DNA of 64,000 nt from Auanema rhodensis (GCA_964057225.1 OZ059897.1:3782001-3846000), one strand, 5' to 3'; shown: positions 38,032 through 51,558, counted from the first letter of the stretch. The notes: generated from the sequence alone by a model not told the origin. Program-made: numbers and translations.

Positions 38032-41000
38032 ATCAACTGATATAAGTTCACACTTATATCCTCGATTTTCACCCTGCAGAATTAATTTTTTCGTTGAATA
38101 ACTTTGTCCATCGTCTTTGCCTTGAAAAAAGGAATCTAAAAACATCTCCTTTTTGCGAAATTATTTTGAAATTTTTCGGAAAAATTTTTGTCAAAATGTT
38201 TTTGGAAGCAATGTTGAGTATACATGGAAACTCAACATACACTAATGCATCTTTTTTCAAACGATCATAACTAATTTTTGTATTAAGCGTTTTTCAATGT
38301 AGTATAGTGCATTCGATGCGGATTTTTAAGCTGCGTCGATCTGTGTTATCAGATTTGCGCTAGCTTAAAAATGCACCGAGATATCAACTGATATAAGTTC
38401 ACACTTATATCCTCGATTTTCACCCTGCAGAATTAATTTTTTCGTTGAATAACAATGTCCATCGTCTTTGCCTTGAAAAAAGGAATCTAAAAACATCTAC
38501 TTTTTGCGAAATTATTTTGAAATTTTTCGGAAAAATTTTTGTCAAAATGTTTTTGGAAGCAATGTTGAGTGTACATGGAAACTCAACATACACTAATGCA
38601 TCATTTTTCAAACGATCATAACTAATTTTTGTATTAAGCGTTTCTCAATGTTGTATAGTGCATTCGATGCGGATTTTTAAGCTGCGTCGATCTGTGTTAT
38701 CAGATTTGCGCTAGCTTAAAAATGCACCGAGATATCAACTGATATAAGTTTACACTTATATCCTCGATTTTCACCCTGCAGAATTAATTTTTTCGTTGAA
38801 TAACATTGTCCATCGTCTTTGCCTTGAAAAAAGGAATCTAAAAACATTTACTTTTTGCGAAATTATTTTGAAATTTTTTGGAAAAATTTTTGTCAAAATG
38901 TTTTTGGAAGCAATGTTGAGTATACATGGAAACTCAACATACACTAATGCATCTTTTTTCAAACGATCATAACTAATTTTTGTATTGAGCGTTTCTCAAT
39001 GTTGTATAGTGCATTCGATGCGGATTTTTAAGCTGCGTCGATCTGTGTTATCAGATTTGCGCTAGCTTAAAAATGCACCGAGATATCAACTGATATAAGT
39101 TTACACTTATATCCTCGATTTTCACCCTGCAGAATTAATTTTTTCGTTGAATAACATTGTCCATCGTCTTTGCCTTGAGAAAAGGAATCTAAAAACAACT
39201 ATTTTTTTGCTAAAATATTCTGAAATTTTTCGAAAAAATTTTTGTCAAAATGTTTTTGGAAGCAATGTTGAGTGTACATGGAAACTCAACATACACTAAT
39301 GCATCATTTTTCAAACGATCATAACTAATTTTTGTATTAAGCGTTTCTCAATGTAGTATTATGCATTCGATGCGGATTTTTAAGCTGCGTCGATCTGTGT
39401 TATCAGATTTGCGCTAGCTTAAAAATGCACCGAGATATCAACTGATATAAGTTCACACTTATATCCTCGATTTTCACCCTGCAGAATTAATTTTTTCGTT
39501 GAATAACTTTGTCCATCGTCTTTGCCTTGAAAAAAGGAATCTAAAAACATTTACTTTTTGGGAAATTATTTTGAAATTTTTCGGAAAAATTTTTGTCAAA
39601 ATGTTTTTGAAAGCAATGTTGAGTGTACATGGAAACTCAACATACACTAATGCATCATTTTTCAAACGATCATAACTAATTTTTGTATTAAGCGTTTCTC
39701 AATGTTGTATAATGCATTCGATGCGGATTTTTAAGCTGCGTCGATCTGTGTTATCAGATTTGCGCTAGCTAAAAATGCACCGAGATATCAACTGATATAA
39801 GTTCACACTTATATCCTCGATTTTCACCCTGGAGAATTAATTTTTTCGTTGAATAACATTGTCCATCGTCTTTGCCTTGAAAAAAGGAATCTAAAAACAT
39901 CTACTTTTTGCGAAATTATTTTGAAATTTTTCGGAAAAATTTTTGTCAAAATGTTTTTGGAAGCAATGTTGAGTATACATGGAAACTCAACATACACTAA
40001 TGCATCTTTTTTCAAACGATCATAACTAATTTTTGTATTAAGCGTTTTTCAATGTAGTATAGTGCATTCGATGCGGATTTTTAAGCTGCGTCGATCTGTG
40101 TTATCAGATTTGCGCTAGCTTAAAAATGCACCGAGATATCAACTGATATAAGTTCACACTTATATCCTCGATTTTCACCCTGCAGAATTAATTTTTTCGT
40201 TGAATAACTTTGTCCATCGTCTTTGCCTTGAAAAAAGGAATCTAAAAACATCTACTTTTTGGGAAATTATTTTGAAACTTTTCGGAAAAATTTTTGTCAA
40301 AATGTTTTTGAAAGCAATGTTGAGTGTACATGGAAACTCAACATACACTAATGCATCATTTTTCAAACGATCATAACTAATTTTTGTATTAAGCGTTTCT
40401 CAATGTTGTATAGTGCATTCGATGCGGATTTTTAAGCTGCGTCGATCTGTGTTATCAGATTTGCGCTACCTTAAAAATGCACCGAGATATCAACTGATAT
40501 AAGTTCACACTTATATCCTCGATTTTCACCCTGCAGAATTAATTTTTTCGTTGAATAACAATGTCCATTGTCTTTGCCTTGAAAAAAGGAATCTAAAAAC
40601 ATCTACTTTTTGCGAAATTGTTTCGAAATTTTCCGGAAAAATTTTTGTAAAAATGTTTTTGGAAGCAATGTTGAGTGTACATGGAAACTCAACATACACT
40701 AATGCATCATTTTTCAAACGATCATAACTAATTTTTGTATTTAGCGTTTCTCAATGTTGTATAGTGCATTCGATGCGGATTTTTAAGCTGCGTCGATCTG
40801 TGTTATCAGATTTGCGCTAGCTTAAAAATGCACCGAGATATCAACTGATATAAGTTCACACTTACATCCTCGATTTTCACCCTGGAGAATTAATTTTTTC
40901 GTTGAATAACATTGTCCATCGTCTTTGCCTTGAAAAAAGGAATCTAAAAACATCTACTTTTTGCAAAATTATTTTGAAATTTTTTGGAAAAATTTTTGTC

Positions 41001-41190
41001 AAAATGTTTTTGGAAGCAATGTTGAGTGTACATGGGAACTCAACATACACTAATGCATCATTTTTCAAACGATCATAACTAATTTTTGTATTAAGCGTTT
41101 CTCACTGTTGTATAGTGCATTCGATGCGGATTTTTAAGCTGCGTCGATCTGTGTTATCAGATTTGCGCTAGCTTAAAAATGCACCGAGAT
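38032..41190. repeat. B-type monomers without a clear HOR
   Basis: Nine B-type units starting at 38,032, 38,383, 38,734, 39,085, 39,437, 39,787, 40,138, 40,489 and 40,840. The unit at 39,085 is 352 bp, with tatttttttgctaaaat in its middle. The unit at 39,437 is 350 bp (cgctagctaaaaatg lacks one t). The units at 38,734 and 39,085 share ataagtttac. Other variants (aacaatgtcc, attgtttcg, ctggag) reappear as members of the HOR that follows, so this stretch may be related to its source. Confidence 0.8.
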
Positions 41191-41470
41191 ATCAACTGAT
41201 ATAAGTTCACACTTATATCCTCGATTTTCATTCTGCAGAATTAATTTTTTTGTTGAATAACATTGTGTATCGTCTTTGCCTTGAAAAACGGAATCTAAAA
41301 ACATTTACTTTTTGCGAAATTATTTTGAAATTTTTTGGAAAAATTTTTGTCAAAATGTTTTTGGAAGCAATGTTGAGTGTACATGGAAACTCAACATACA
41401 CTAATGCATCATTTTTCAAACGATCATAACTAATTTTTGTATTAAGCGTTTCTCACTGTTGTATAGTGCG

Positions 41471-41524
41471 AAATCGAGGATATAAGTGTGAACTGATATA
41501 AGTTCACACTTATATCCTCGATTT
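41471..41524. repeat. Fold-back hairpin 5 (first 8-monomer HOR copy)
   Basis: Same structure and breakpoints; it lies in the first unit of the 2,754-bp HOR, in a monomer carrying cattctgcag and gaaaaacgg. Confidence 0.95.
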
Positions 41525-44224
41525 TCACCCTGCAGAATTAATTTTTTCGTTGAATAACTTTGTCCATCGTCTTTGCCTTGAAAAAAGGAATCTAAAAACA
41601 TCTCCTTTTTGCGAAATTATTTTGAAATTTTTTGGAAAAATTTTTGTAAAAATGTTTTTGGAAGCAATGTTGAGTGTACATGGAAACTCAACATACACTA
41701 ATGCATCTTTTTTCAAACGATCTTAACTAATTTTTGTATTAAGCGTTTCTCAATGTTGTATAGTGCATTCGATGCGGATTTTTAAGCTGCGTCGATCTGT
41801 GTTATCAGATTTGCGCTAGCTTAAAAATGCACCGAGATATCAACTGATATAAGTTCACACTTATATCCTCGATTTTCACCCTGCAGAATTAATTTTTTTG
41901 TTGAATAACTTTGTCCATCGTCTTTGCCTTGAAAAAAGGAATCTAAAAACATCTCCTTTATGCGAAATTATTTTGAAATTTTTCGGAAAAATTTTTGTAA
42001 AAATGTTTTTGGAAGCAATGTTGAGTGTACATGGAAACTCAACATACACTAATGCATCATTTTTCAAACGATCATAACTAATTTTTGTATTAAGCGTTTC
42101 TCACTGTTGTATAGTGCATTCGATGCGGATTTTTAAGCTGCGTCGATCTGTGTTATCAGATTTGCGCTAGCTTAAAAATGCACCGAGATATCAACTGATA
42201 TAAGTTCACACTTACATCCTCGATTTTCACCCTGGAGAATTAATTTTTTCGTTGAATAACATTGTCCATCGTCTTTGCCTTGAAAAAAGGAATCTAAAAA
42301 CATCTACTTTTTGCAAAATTATTTTGAAATTTTTCGGAAAAATTTTTGTCAAAATGTTTTTGGAAGCAATGTTGAGTGTACATGGAAACTCAACATACAC
42401 TAATGCATCATTTTTCAAACGATCATAACTAATTTTTGTATTAAGCGTTTCTCACTGTTGTATAGTGCATTCGATGCGGATTTTTAAGCTGCGTCGATCT
42501 GTGTTATCAGATTTGCGCTAGCTTAAAAATGCACTGAGATATCAACTGATATAAGTTCACACTTATATCCTCGATTTTCATTCTGCAGAATTAATTTTTT
42601 TGTTGAATAACATTGTGTATCGTCTTTGCCTTGAAAAACGGAATCTAAAAACATTTACTTTTTGCGAAATTATTTTGAAATTTTTTGGAAAAATTTTTGT
42701 CAAAATGTTTTCGGAAGCAATGTTGAGTGTACATGGAAACTCAACATACACTAATGCATCTTTTTTCAAACGATCTTAACTAATTTTTGTATTAAGCGTT
42801 TCTCAATGTTGTATAGTGCATTCGATGCGGATTTTTAAGCTGCGTCGATCTGTGTTATCAGATTTGCGCTAGCTTAAAAATGCACCGAGATATCAACTGA
42901 TATAAGTTCACACTTATATCCTCGATTTTCACCCTGCAGAATTAATTTTTTCGTTGAATAACTTTGTCCATCGTCTTTGCCTTGAAAAAAGGAATCTAAA
43001 AACATCTCCTTTTTGCGAAATTATTTTGAAATTTTTCGGAAAAATTTTTGTAAAAATGTTTTTGGAAGCAATGTTGAGTGTACATGGAAACTCAACATAC
43101 ACTAATGCATCATTTTTCAAACGATCATAACTAATTTTTGTATTAAGCGTTTCTCAATGTTGTATAGTGCATTCGATGCGGATTTTTAAGCTGCGTCGAT
43201 CTGTGTTATCAGATTTGCGCTACCTTAAAAATGCACCGAGATATCAACTGATATAAGTTCACACTTATATCCTCGATTTTCACCCTGCAGAATTAATTTT
43301 TTCGTTGAATAACAATGTCCATCGTCTTTGCCTTGAAAAAAGGAATCTAAAAACATCTACTTTTTGCGAAATTGTTTCGAAATTTTCCGGAAAAATTTTT
43401 GTAAAAATGTTTTTGGAAGCAATGTTGAGTGTACATGGAAACTCAACATACACTAATGCATCATTTTTCAAACGATCATAACTAATTTTTGTATTAAGCG
43501 TTTCTCAATGTAGTATAGTGCATTCGATGCGGATTTTTAAGCTGCGTCGATCTGTGTTATCAGATTTGAGTTAGCTTGAAAATGCACCGAGATATCAACT
43601 GATATATGTTCACACTTATATCCTCGATTTTCACCCTGAAGAAATGATTTTTTCGTTGAAAAACATTGTCCATTGTATTCGTCTTGAAGAAAGGAATCTA
43701 AAAACATCTACTTTTTGCAAAATTATTTTGAAATTTTTCGGAAAAATTTTTGTCAAAATGTTTTTGGAAGCAATGTTGAGTGTACATGGGAACTCAACAT
43801 ACACTAATGCATCATTTTTCAAACGATCATAACTAATTTTTGTATTAAGCGTTTCTCACTGTTGTATAGTGCATTCGATGCGGATTTTTAAGCTGCGTCG
43901 ATCTGTGTTATCAGATTTGCGCTAGCTTAAAAATGCACCGAGATATCAACTGATATAAGTTCACACTTATATCCTCGATTTTCATTCTGCAGAATTAATT
44001 TTTTTGTTGAATAACATTGTGTATCGTCTTTGCCTTGAAAAACGGAATCTAAAAACATTTACTTTTTGCGAAATTATTTTGAAATTTTTTGGAAAAATTT
44101 TTGTCAAAATGTTTTTGGAAGCAATGTTGAGTGTACATGGAAACTCAACATACACTAATGCATCATTTTTCAAACGATCATAACTAATTTTTGTATTAAG
44201 CGTTTCTCACTGTTGTATAGTGCG

Positions 44225-44278
44225 AAATCGAGGATATAAGTGTGAACTGATATAAGTTCACACTTATATCCTCGATTT
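44225..44278. repeat. Fold-back hairpin 6 (second 8-monomer HOR copy)
   Basis: Same structure and breakpoints, 2,754 bp after the previous copy. Confidence 0.95.
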
Positions 44279-46978
44279 TCACCCTGCAGAATTAATTTTT
44301 TCGTTGAATAACTTTGTCCATCGTCTTTGCCTTGAAAAAAGGAATCTAAAAACATCTCCTTTTTGCGAAATTATTTTGAAATTTTTTGGAAAAATTTTTG
44401 TAAAAATGTTTTTGGAAGCAATGTTGAGTGTACATGGAAACTCAACATACACTAATGCATCTTTTTTCAAACGATCTTAACTAATTTTTGTATTAAGCGT
44501 TTCTCAATGTTGTATAGTGCATTCGATGCGGATTTTTAAGCTGCGTCGATCTGTGTTATCAGATTTGCGCTAGCTTAAAAATGCACCGAGATATCAACTG
44601 ATATAAGTTCACACTTATATCCTCGATTTTCACCCTGCAGAATTAATTTTTTTGTTGAATAACTTTGTCCATCGTCTTTGCCTTGAAAAAAGGAATCTAA
44701 AAACATCTCCTTTATGCGAAATTATTTTGAAATTTTTCGGAAAAATTTTTGTAAAAATGTTTTTGGAAGCAATGTTGAGTGTACATGGAAACTCAACATA
44801 CACTAATGCATCATTTTTCAAACGATCATAACTAATTTTTGTATTAAGCGTTTCTCACTGTTGTATAGTGCATTCGATGCGGATTTTTAAGCTGCGTCGA
44901 TCTGTGTTATCAGATTTGCGCTAGCTTAAAAATGCACCGAGATATCAACTGATATAAGTTCACACTTACATCCTCGATTTTCACCCTGGAGAATTAATTT
45001 TTTCGTTGAATAACATTGTCCATCGTCTTTGCCTTGAAAAAAGGAATCTAAAAACATCTACTTTTTGCAAAATTATTTTGAAATTTTTCGGAAAAATTTT
45101 TGTCAAAATGTTTTTGGAAGCAATGTTGAGTGTACATGGAAACTCAACATACACTAATGCATCATTTTTCAAACGATCATAACTAATTTTTGTATTAAGC
45201 GTTTCTCACTGTTGTATAGTGCATTCGATGCGGATTTTTAAGCTGCGTCGATCTGTGTTATCAGATTTGCGCTAGCTTAAAAATGCACTGAGATATCAAC
45301 TGATATAAGTTCACACTTATATCCTCGATTTTCATTCTGCAGAATTAATTTTTTTGTTGAATAACATTGTGTATCGTCTTTGCCTTGAAAAACGGAATCT
45401 AAAAACATTTACTTTTTGCGAAATTATTATGAAATTTTTTGGAAAAATTTTTGTCAAAATGTTTTCGGAAGCAATGTTGAGTGTACATGGAAACTCAACA
45501 TACACTAATGCATCTTTTTTCAAACGATCTTAACTAATTTTTGTATTAAGCGTTTCTCAATGTTGTATAGTGCATTCGATGCGGATTTTTAAGCTGCGTC
45601 GATCTGTGTTATCAGATTTGCGCTAGCTTAAAAATGCACCGAGATATCAACTGATATAAGTTCACACTTATATCCTCGATTTTCACCCTGCAGAATTAAT
45701 TTTTTCGTTGAATAACTTTGTCCATCGTCTTTGCCTTGAAAAAAGGAATCTAAAAACATCTCCTTTTTGCGAAATTATTTTGAAATTTTTCGGAAAAATT
45801 TTTGTAAAAATGTTTTTGGAAGCAATGTTGAGTGTACATGGAAACTCAACATACACTAATGCATCATTTTTCAAACGATCATAACTAATTTTTGTATTAA
45901 GCGTTTCTCAATGTTGTATAGTGCATTCGATGCGGATTTTTAAGCTGCGTCGATCTGTGTTATCAGATTTGCGCTACCTTAAAAATGCACCGAGATATCA
46001 ACTGATATAAGTTCACACTTATATCCTCGATTTTCACCCTGCAGAATTAATTTTTTCGTTGAATAACAATGTCCATCGTCTTTGCCTTGAAAAAAGGAAT
46101 CTAAAAACATCTACTTTTTGCGAAATTGTTTCGAAATTTTCCGGAAAAATTTTTGTAAAAATGTTTTTGGAAGCAATGTTGAGTGTACATGGAAACTCAA
46201 CATACACTAATGCATCATTTTTCAAACGATCATAACTAATTTTTGTATTAAGCGTTTCTCAATGTAGTATAGTGCATTCGATGCGGATTTTTAAGCTGCG
46301 TCGATCTGTGTTATCAGATTTGAGTTAGCTTGAAAATGCACCGAGATATCAACTGATATATGTTCACACTTATATCCTCGATTTTCACCCTGAAGAAATG
46401 ATTTTTTCGTTGAAAAACATTGTCCATTGTATTCGTCTTGAAGAAAGGAATCTAAAAACATCTACTTTTTGCAAAATTATTTTGAAATTTTTCGGAAAAA
46501 TTTTTGTCAAAATGTTTTTGGAAGCAATGTTGAGTGTACATGGGAACTCAACATACACTAATGCATCATTTTTCAAACGATCATAACTAATTTTTGTATT
46601 AAGCGTTTCTCACTGTTGTATAGTGCATTCGATGCGGATTTTTAAGCTGCGTCGATCTGTGTTATCAGATTTGCGCTAGCTTAAAAATGCACCGAGATAT
46701 CAACTGATATAAGTTCACACTTATATCCTCGATTTTCATTCTGCAGAATTAATTTTTTTGTTGAATAACATTGTGTATCGTCTTTGCCTTGAAAAACGGA
46801 ATCTAAAAACATTTACTTTTTGCGAAATTATTTTGAAATTTTTTGGAAAAATTTTTGTCAAAATGTTTTTGGAAGCAATGTTGAGTGTACATGGAAACTC
46901 AACATACACTAATGCATCATTTTTCAAACGATCATAACAAATTTTTGTATTAAGCGTTTCTCACTGTTGTATAGTGCG

Positions 46979-47032
46979 AAATCGAGGATATAAGTGTGAA
47001 CTGATATAAGTTCACACTTATATCCTCGATTT
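46979..47032. repeat. Fold-back hairpin 7 (third 8-monomer HOR copy)
   Basis: Same structure and breakpoints, 2,754 bp after the previous copy. Its host monomer has a private change, ataacaaatttt near 46,935. Confidence 0.95.
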
Positions 47033-48750
47033 TCACCCTGCAGAATTAATTTTTTCGTTGAATAACTTTGTCCATCGTCTTTGCCTTGAAAAAAGGAATC
47101 TAAAAACATCTCCTTTTTGCGAAATTATTTTGAAATTTTTTGGAAAAATTTTTGTAAAAATGTTTTTGGAAGCAATGTTGAGTGTACATGGAAACTCAAC
47201 ATACACTAATGCATCTTTTTTCAAACGATCTTAACTAATTTTTGTATTAAGCGTTTCTCAATGTTGTATAGTGCATTCGATGCGGATTTTTAAGCTGCGT
47301 CGATCTGTGTTATCAGATTTGCGCTAGCTTAAAAATGCACCGAGATATCAACTGATATAAGTTCACACTTATATCCTCGATTTTCACCCTGCAGAATTAA
47401 TTTTTTTGTTCAATAACTTTGTCCATCGCCTTTGCCTTGAAAAAAGGAATCTAAAAACATCTCCTTTATGCGAAATTATTTTGAAATTTTTCGGAAAAAT
47501 TTTTGTAAAAATGTTTTTGGAAGCAATGTTGAGTGTACATGGAAACTCAACATACACTAATGCATCATTTTTCAAACGATCATAACTAATTTTTGTATTA
47601 AGCGTTTCTCACTGTTGTATAGTGCATTCGATGCGGATTTTTAAGCTGCGTCGATCTGTGTTATCAGATTTGCGCTAGCTTAAAAATGCACCGAGATATC
47701 AACTGATATAAGTTCACACTTACATCCTCGATTTTCACCCTGGAGAATTAATTTTTTCGTTGAATAACATTGTCCATCGTCTTTGCCTTGAAAAAAGGAA
47801 TCTAAAAACATCTACTTTTTGCAAAATTATTTTGAAATTTTTCGGAAAAATTTTTGTCAAAATGTTTTTGGAAGCAATGTTGAGTGTACATGGAAACTCA
47901 ACATACACTAATGCATCATTTTTCAAACGATCATAACTAATTTTTGTATTAAGCGTTTCTCACTGTTGTATAGTGCATTCGATGCGGATTTTTAAGCTGC
48001 GTCGATCTGTGTTATCAGATTTGCGCTAGCTTAAAAATGCACTGAGATATCAACTGATATAAGTTCACACTTATATCCTCGATTTTCATTCTGCAGAATT
48101 AATTTTTTTGTTGAATAACATTGTGTATCGTCTTTGCCTTGAAAAACGGAATCTAAAAACATTTACTTTTTGCGAAATTATTATGAAATTTTTTGGAAAA
48201 ATTTTTGTCAAAATGTTTTCGGAAGCAATGTTGAGTGTACATGGAAACTCAACATACACTAATGCATCTTTTTTCAAACGATCTTAACTAATTTTTGTAT
48301 TAAGCGTTTCTCAATGTTGTATAGTGCATTCGATGCGGATTTTTAAGCTGCGTCGATCTGTGTTATCAGATTTGCGCTAGCTTAAAAATGCACCGAGATA
48401 TCAACTGATATAAGTTCACACTTATATCCTCGATTTTCACCCTGCAGAATTAATTTTTTCGTTGAATAACTTTGTCCATCGTCTTTGCCTTGAAAAAAGG
48501 AATCTAAAAACATCTCCTTTTTGCGAAATTATTTTGAAATTTTTCGGAAAAATTTTTGTAAAAATGTTTTTGGAAGCAATGTTGAGTGTACATGGAAACT
48601 CAACATACACTAATGCATCATTTTTCAAACGATCATAACTAATTTTTGTATTAAGCGTTTCTCAATGTTGTATAGTGCATTCGATGCGGATTTTTAAGCT
48701 GCGTCGATCTGTGTTATCAGATTTGCGCTACCTTAAAAATGCACCGAGAT

Positions 48751-50154
48751 ATCAACTGATATAAGTTCACACTTATATCCTCGATTTTCACCCTGCAGAA
48801 TTAATTTTTTCGTTGAATAACAATGTCCATCGTCTTTGCCTTGAAAAAAGGAATCTAAAAACATCTACTTTTTGCGAAATTGTTTCGAAATTTTCCGGAA
48901 AAATTTTTGTAAAAATGTTTTTGGAAGCAATGTTGAGTGTACATGGAAACTCAACATACACTAATGCATCATTTTTCAAACGATCATAACTAATTTTTGT
49001 ATTAAGCGTTTCTCAATGTAGTATAGTGCATTCGATGCGGATTTTTAAGCTGCGTCGATCTGTGTTATCAGATTTGAGTTAGCTTGAAAATGCACCGAGA
49101 TATCAACTGATATATGTTCACACTTATATCCTCGATTTTCACCCTGAAGAAATGATTTTTTCGTTGAAAAACATTGTCCATTGTATTCGTCTCGAAGAAA
49201 GGAATCTAAAAACATCTACTTTTTGCAAAATTATTTTGAAATTTTTCGGAAAAATTTTTGTAAAAATGTTTTTGGAAGCAATGTTGAGTGTACATGGAAA
49301 CTCAACATACACTAATGCATCATTTTTCAAACGATCATAACTAATTTTTGTATTAAGCGTTTCTCAATGTTGTATAGTGCATTCGATGCGGATTTTTAAG
49401 CTGCGTCGATCTGTGTTATCAGATTTGCGCTACCTTAAAAATGCACCGAGATATCAACTGATATAAGTTCACACTTATATCCTCGATTTTCACCCTGCAG
49501 AATTAATTTTTTCGTTGAATAACAATGTCCATCGTCTTTGCCTTGAAAAAAGGAATCTAAAAACATCTACTTTTTGCGAAATTGTTTCGAAATTTTCCGG
49601 AAAAATTTTTGTAAAAATGTTTTTGGAAGCAATGTTGAGTGTACATGGAAACTCAACATACACTAATGCATCATTTTTCAAACGATCATAACTAATTTTT
49701 GTATTAAGCGTTTCTCAATGTAGTATAGTGCATTCGATGCGGATTTTTAAGCTGCGTCGATCTGTGTTATCAGATTTGAGTTAGCTTGAAAATGCACCGA
49801 GATATCAACTGATATATGTTCACACTTATATCCTCGATTTTCACCCTGAAGAAATGATTTTTTCGTTGAAAAACATTGTCCATTGTATTCGTCTTGAAGA
49901 AAGGAATCTAAAAACATCTACTTTTTGTGAAATTATTTAGAAATTTTTCGGGAAAATTTTTGTCACAATGTTTTTGGAAGCAATGTTGAGTGTACATGGG
50001 AACTCAGCATACACTAATGCATTATTTTTCAAACGATCATAACTAATTTTTGTATGGAGCGTTTCTCAATGTAGTATAGTGCATTCGATGCGGAGTTTTA
50101 AGCTGCGTTGATCTGTGTTATCAGATTTGCGCTAGCTTAAAAATGCACCGAGTA
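48751..50154. repeat. 2-monomer repeat, 702 bp, at the B to C transition
   Basis: The pair 48,751/49,102 is repeated as 49,453/49,804. The first members share attgtttcg and aattttccgg. The second members share gaagaaatg and gaagaaagg in the left half. In the unit at 49,804 the sequence switches to C-type (tttttgtgaaatt, cacaatg, actcagcat) between about 49,900 and 49,927. Confidence 0.8.
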
Positions 50155-51558
50155 ATCAACTGATATAGGTTCACACTTATATCCTCGATTTTCACCCTGA
50201 AGAATTAATTTTTTCGTTGAATAACATTGTCCATCGTCTTTGCCTTGAAAAAAAAAATCTAAAAACTCCTACTTTTTGTGAAATTATTTAGAAATTTTTC
50301 GGGAAAATTTTTGTCACAATGTTTTTGGAAGCAATGTTGAGTGTACATGGGAACTCAGCATACACTAATGCATTATTTTTCAAACGATCATAACTAATTT
50401 TTGTATAGAGCGTTTCTCAATGTAGTATAGTGCATTCGATGCGGATTTTTAAGCTGCGTCGATCTGTGTTATCAGATTTGAGTTAGCTTGAAAATGCACC
50501 GAGATATCAACTGATATATGTTCACACTTATATCTTCGATTTTCACCCTGAAGAATTAATTTTTTCGTTGAATAACATTGTCCATCGTATTCGTCTTGAA
50601 AAAAGGAATCTAAAAACATCTACTTTTTGTGAAATTATCTAGAAATTTTTCGGGAAAATTTTTGTCACAATGTTTTTGGAAGCAATGTTGAGTGTACATG
50701 GGAACTCAGCATACACTAATGCATTATTTTTCAAACGATTATAACTAATTTTTGTATAGAGCGTTTCTCAATGTAGTATAGTGCATTCGATGCGGATTTT
50801 TAAGCTGCGTCGATCTGTGTTATCAGATTTGAGTTAGCTTGAAAATGCACCGAGATATCAACTGATATATGTTCACACTTATATCCTCGATTTTCACCCT
50901 GAAGAAATGATTTTTTCGTTGAAAAACATTGTCCATCGTATTCGTCTTGAAAAAAGGAATCTAAAAACATCTACTTTTTGTGAAATTATTTAGAAATTTT
51001 TCGGGAAAATTCTTGTCACAATGTTTTTGGAAGCAATGTTGAGTGTACATGGGAACTCAGCATACACTAATGCATTATTTTTCAAACGATCATAACTAAT
51101 TTTTGTATAGAGCGTTTCTCAATGTAGTATAGTGCATTCGATGCGGATTTTTAAGCTGCGTCGATCTGTGTTATCAGATTTGAGTTAGCTTGAAAATGCA
51201 CCGAGATATCAACTGATATATGTTCACACTTATATCCTCGATTTTCACCCTGAAGAATTAATTTTTTCGTTGAATAACATTGTCCATCGTCTTTGCCTTG
51301 AAAAAAGAAATCTAAAAACTCCTACTTTTTGTGAAATTATTTAGAAATTTTTCGGGAAAATTTTTGTCACAATGTTTTTGGAAGCAATGTTGAGTGTACA
51401 TGGGAACTCAGCATACACTAATGCATTATTTTTCAAACGATCATAACTAATTTTTGTATAGAGCGTTTCTCAATGTAGTATAGTGCATTCGATGCGGATT
51501 TTTAAGCTGCGTCGATCTGTGTTATCAGATTTGAGTTAGCTTGAAAATGCACCGAGAT
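49804..51558. repeat. C-type 5-monomer unit, a shorter relative of the next HOR
   Basis: Units at 49,804, 50,155, 50,506, 50,857 and 51,208 correspond in order to the 2,106-bp HOR that follows but lack one of its two ctaaatacatc units. Private variants are cggagttttaag near 50,092 and tatcttcg near 50,532. All carry cacaatg and actcagcat. Confidence 0.78.

Larger units (their letters stand above)
35684..38281. repeat. Composite A/B segment, copy 2 of a duplication (offset 4,101 bp)
   Basis: Matches 31,583-34,180 unit by unit. I saw only isolated differences, for example tttgttcgttg near 36,790 against ttttttcgttg, and gaaaatatctag near 36,160 against gaaattatctag. At 38,281 the copies diverge. 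Here B-type sequence continues (gtattaagcg), whereas copy 1 switches to A-type (gtatatagcg). Confidence 0.85.
41191..49452. repeat. 8-monomer HOR, 2,754 bp, three consecutive copies
   Basis: Copies are 41,191-43,944, 43,945-46,698 and 46,699-49,452. Each has one 297-bp hairpin unit and seven 351-bp units. In order the distinctive markers are: cattctgcag with hairpin; tttttggaaaaa with gatcttaac; cctttatgcg; ctggag with cttacatcc; gcactgag before cattctgcag and ttttcggaagc; a plain B unit; attgtttcgaaattttcc; and an A-like left half with gaagaaatg and cttgaagaaagg. Copies 2 and 3 share ttattatgaaa, absent from copy 1. Copy 3 has private changes (ttgttcaataac, gtctcgaagaaagg), which suggests an order of duplication. 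Confidence 0.93.

Noticed and set aside
39085-39436. The 352-bp monomer as an insertion of foreign sequence
   Set aside because: It differs only by a local stretch around tatttttttgctaaaat with a net gain of one base; the rest is ordinary B-type sequence. A similar T-run change occurs at 29,830, so slippage or sequencing error is more likely.
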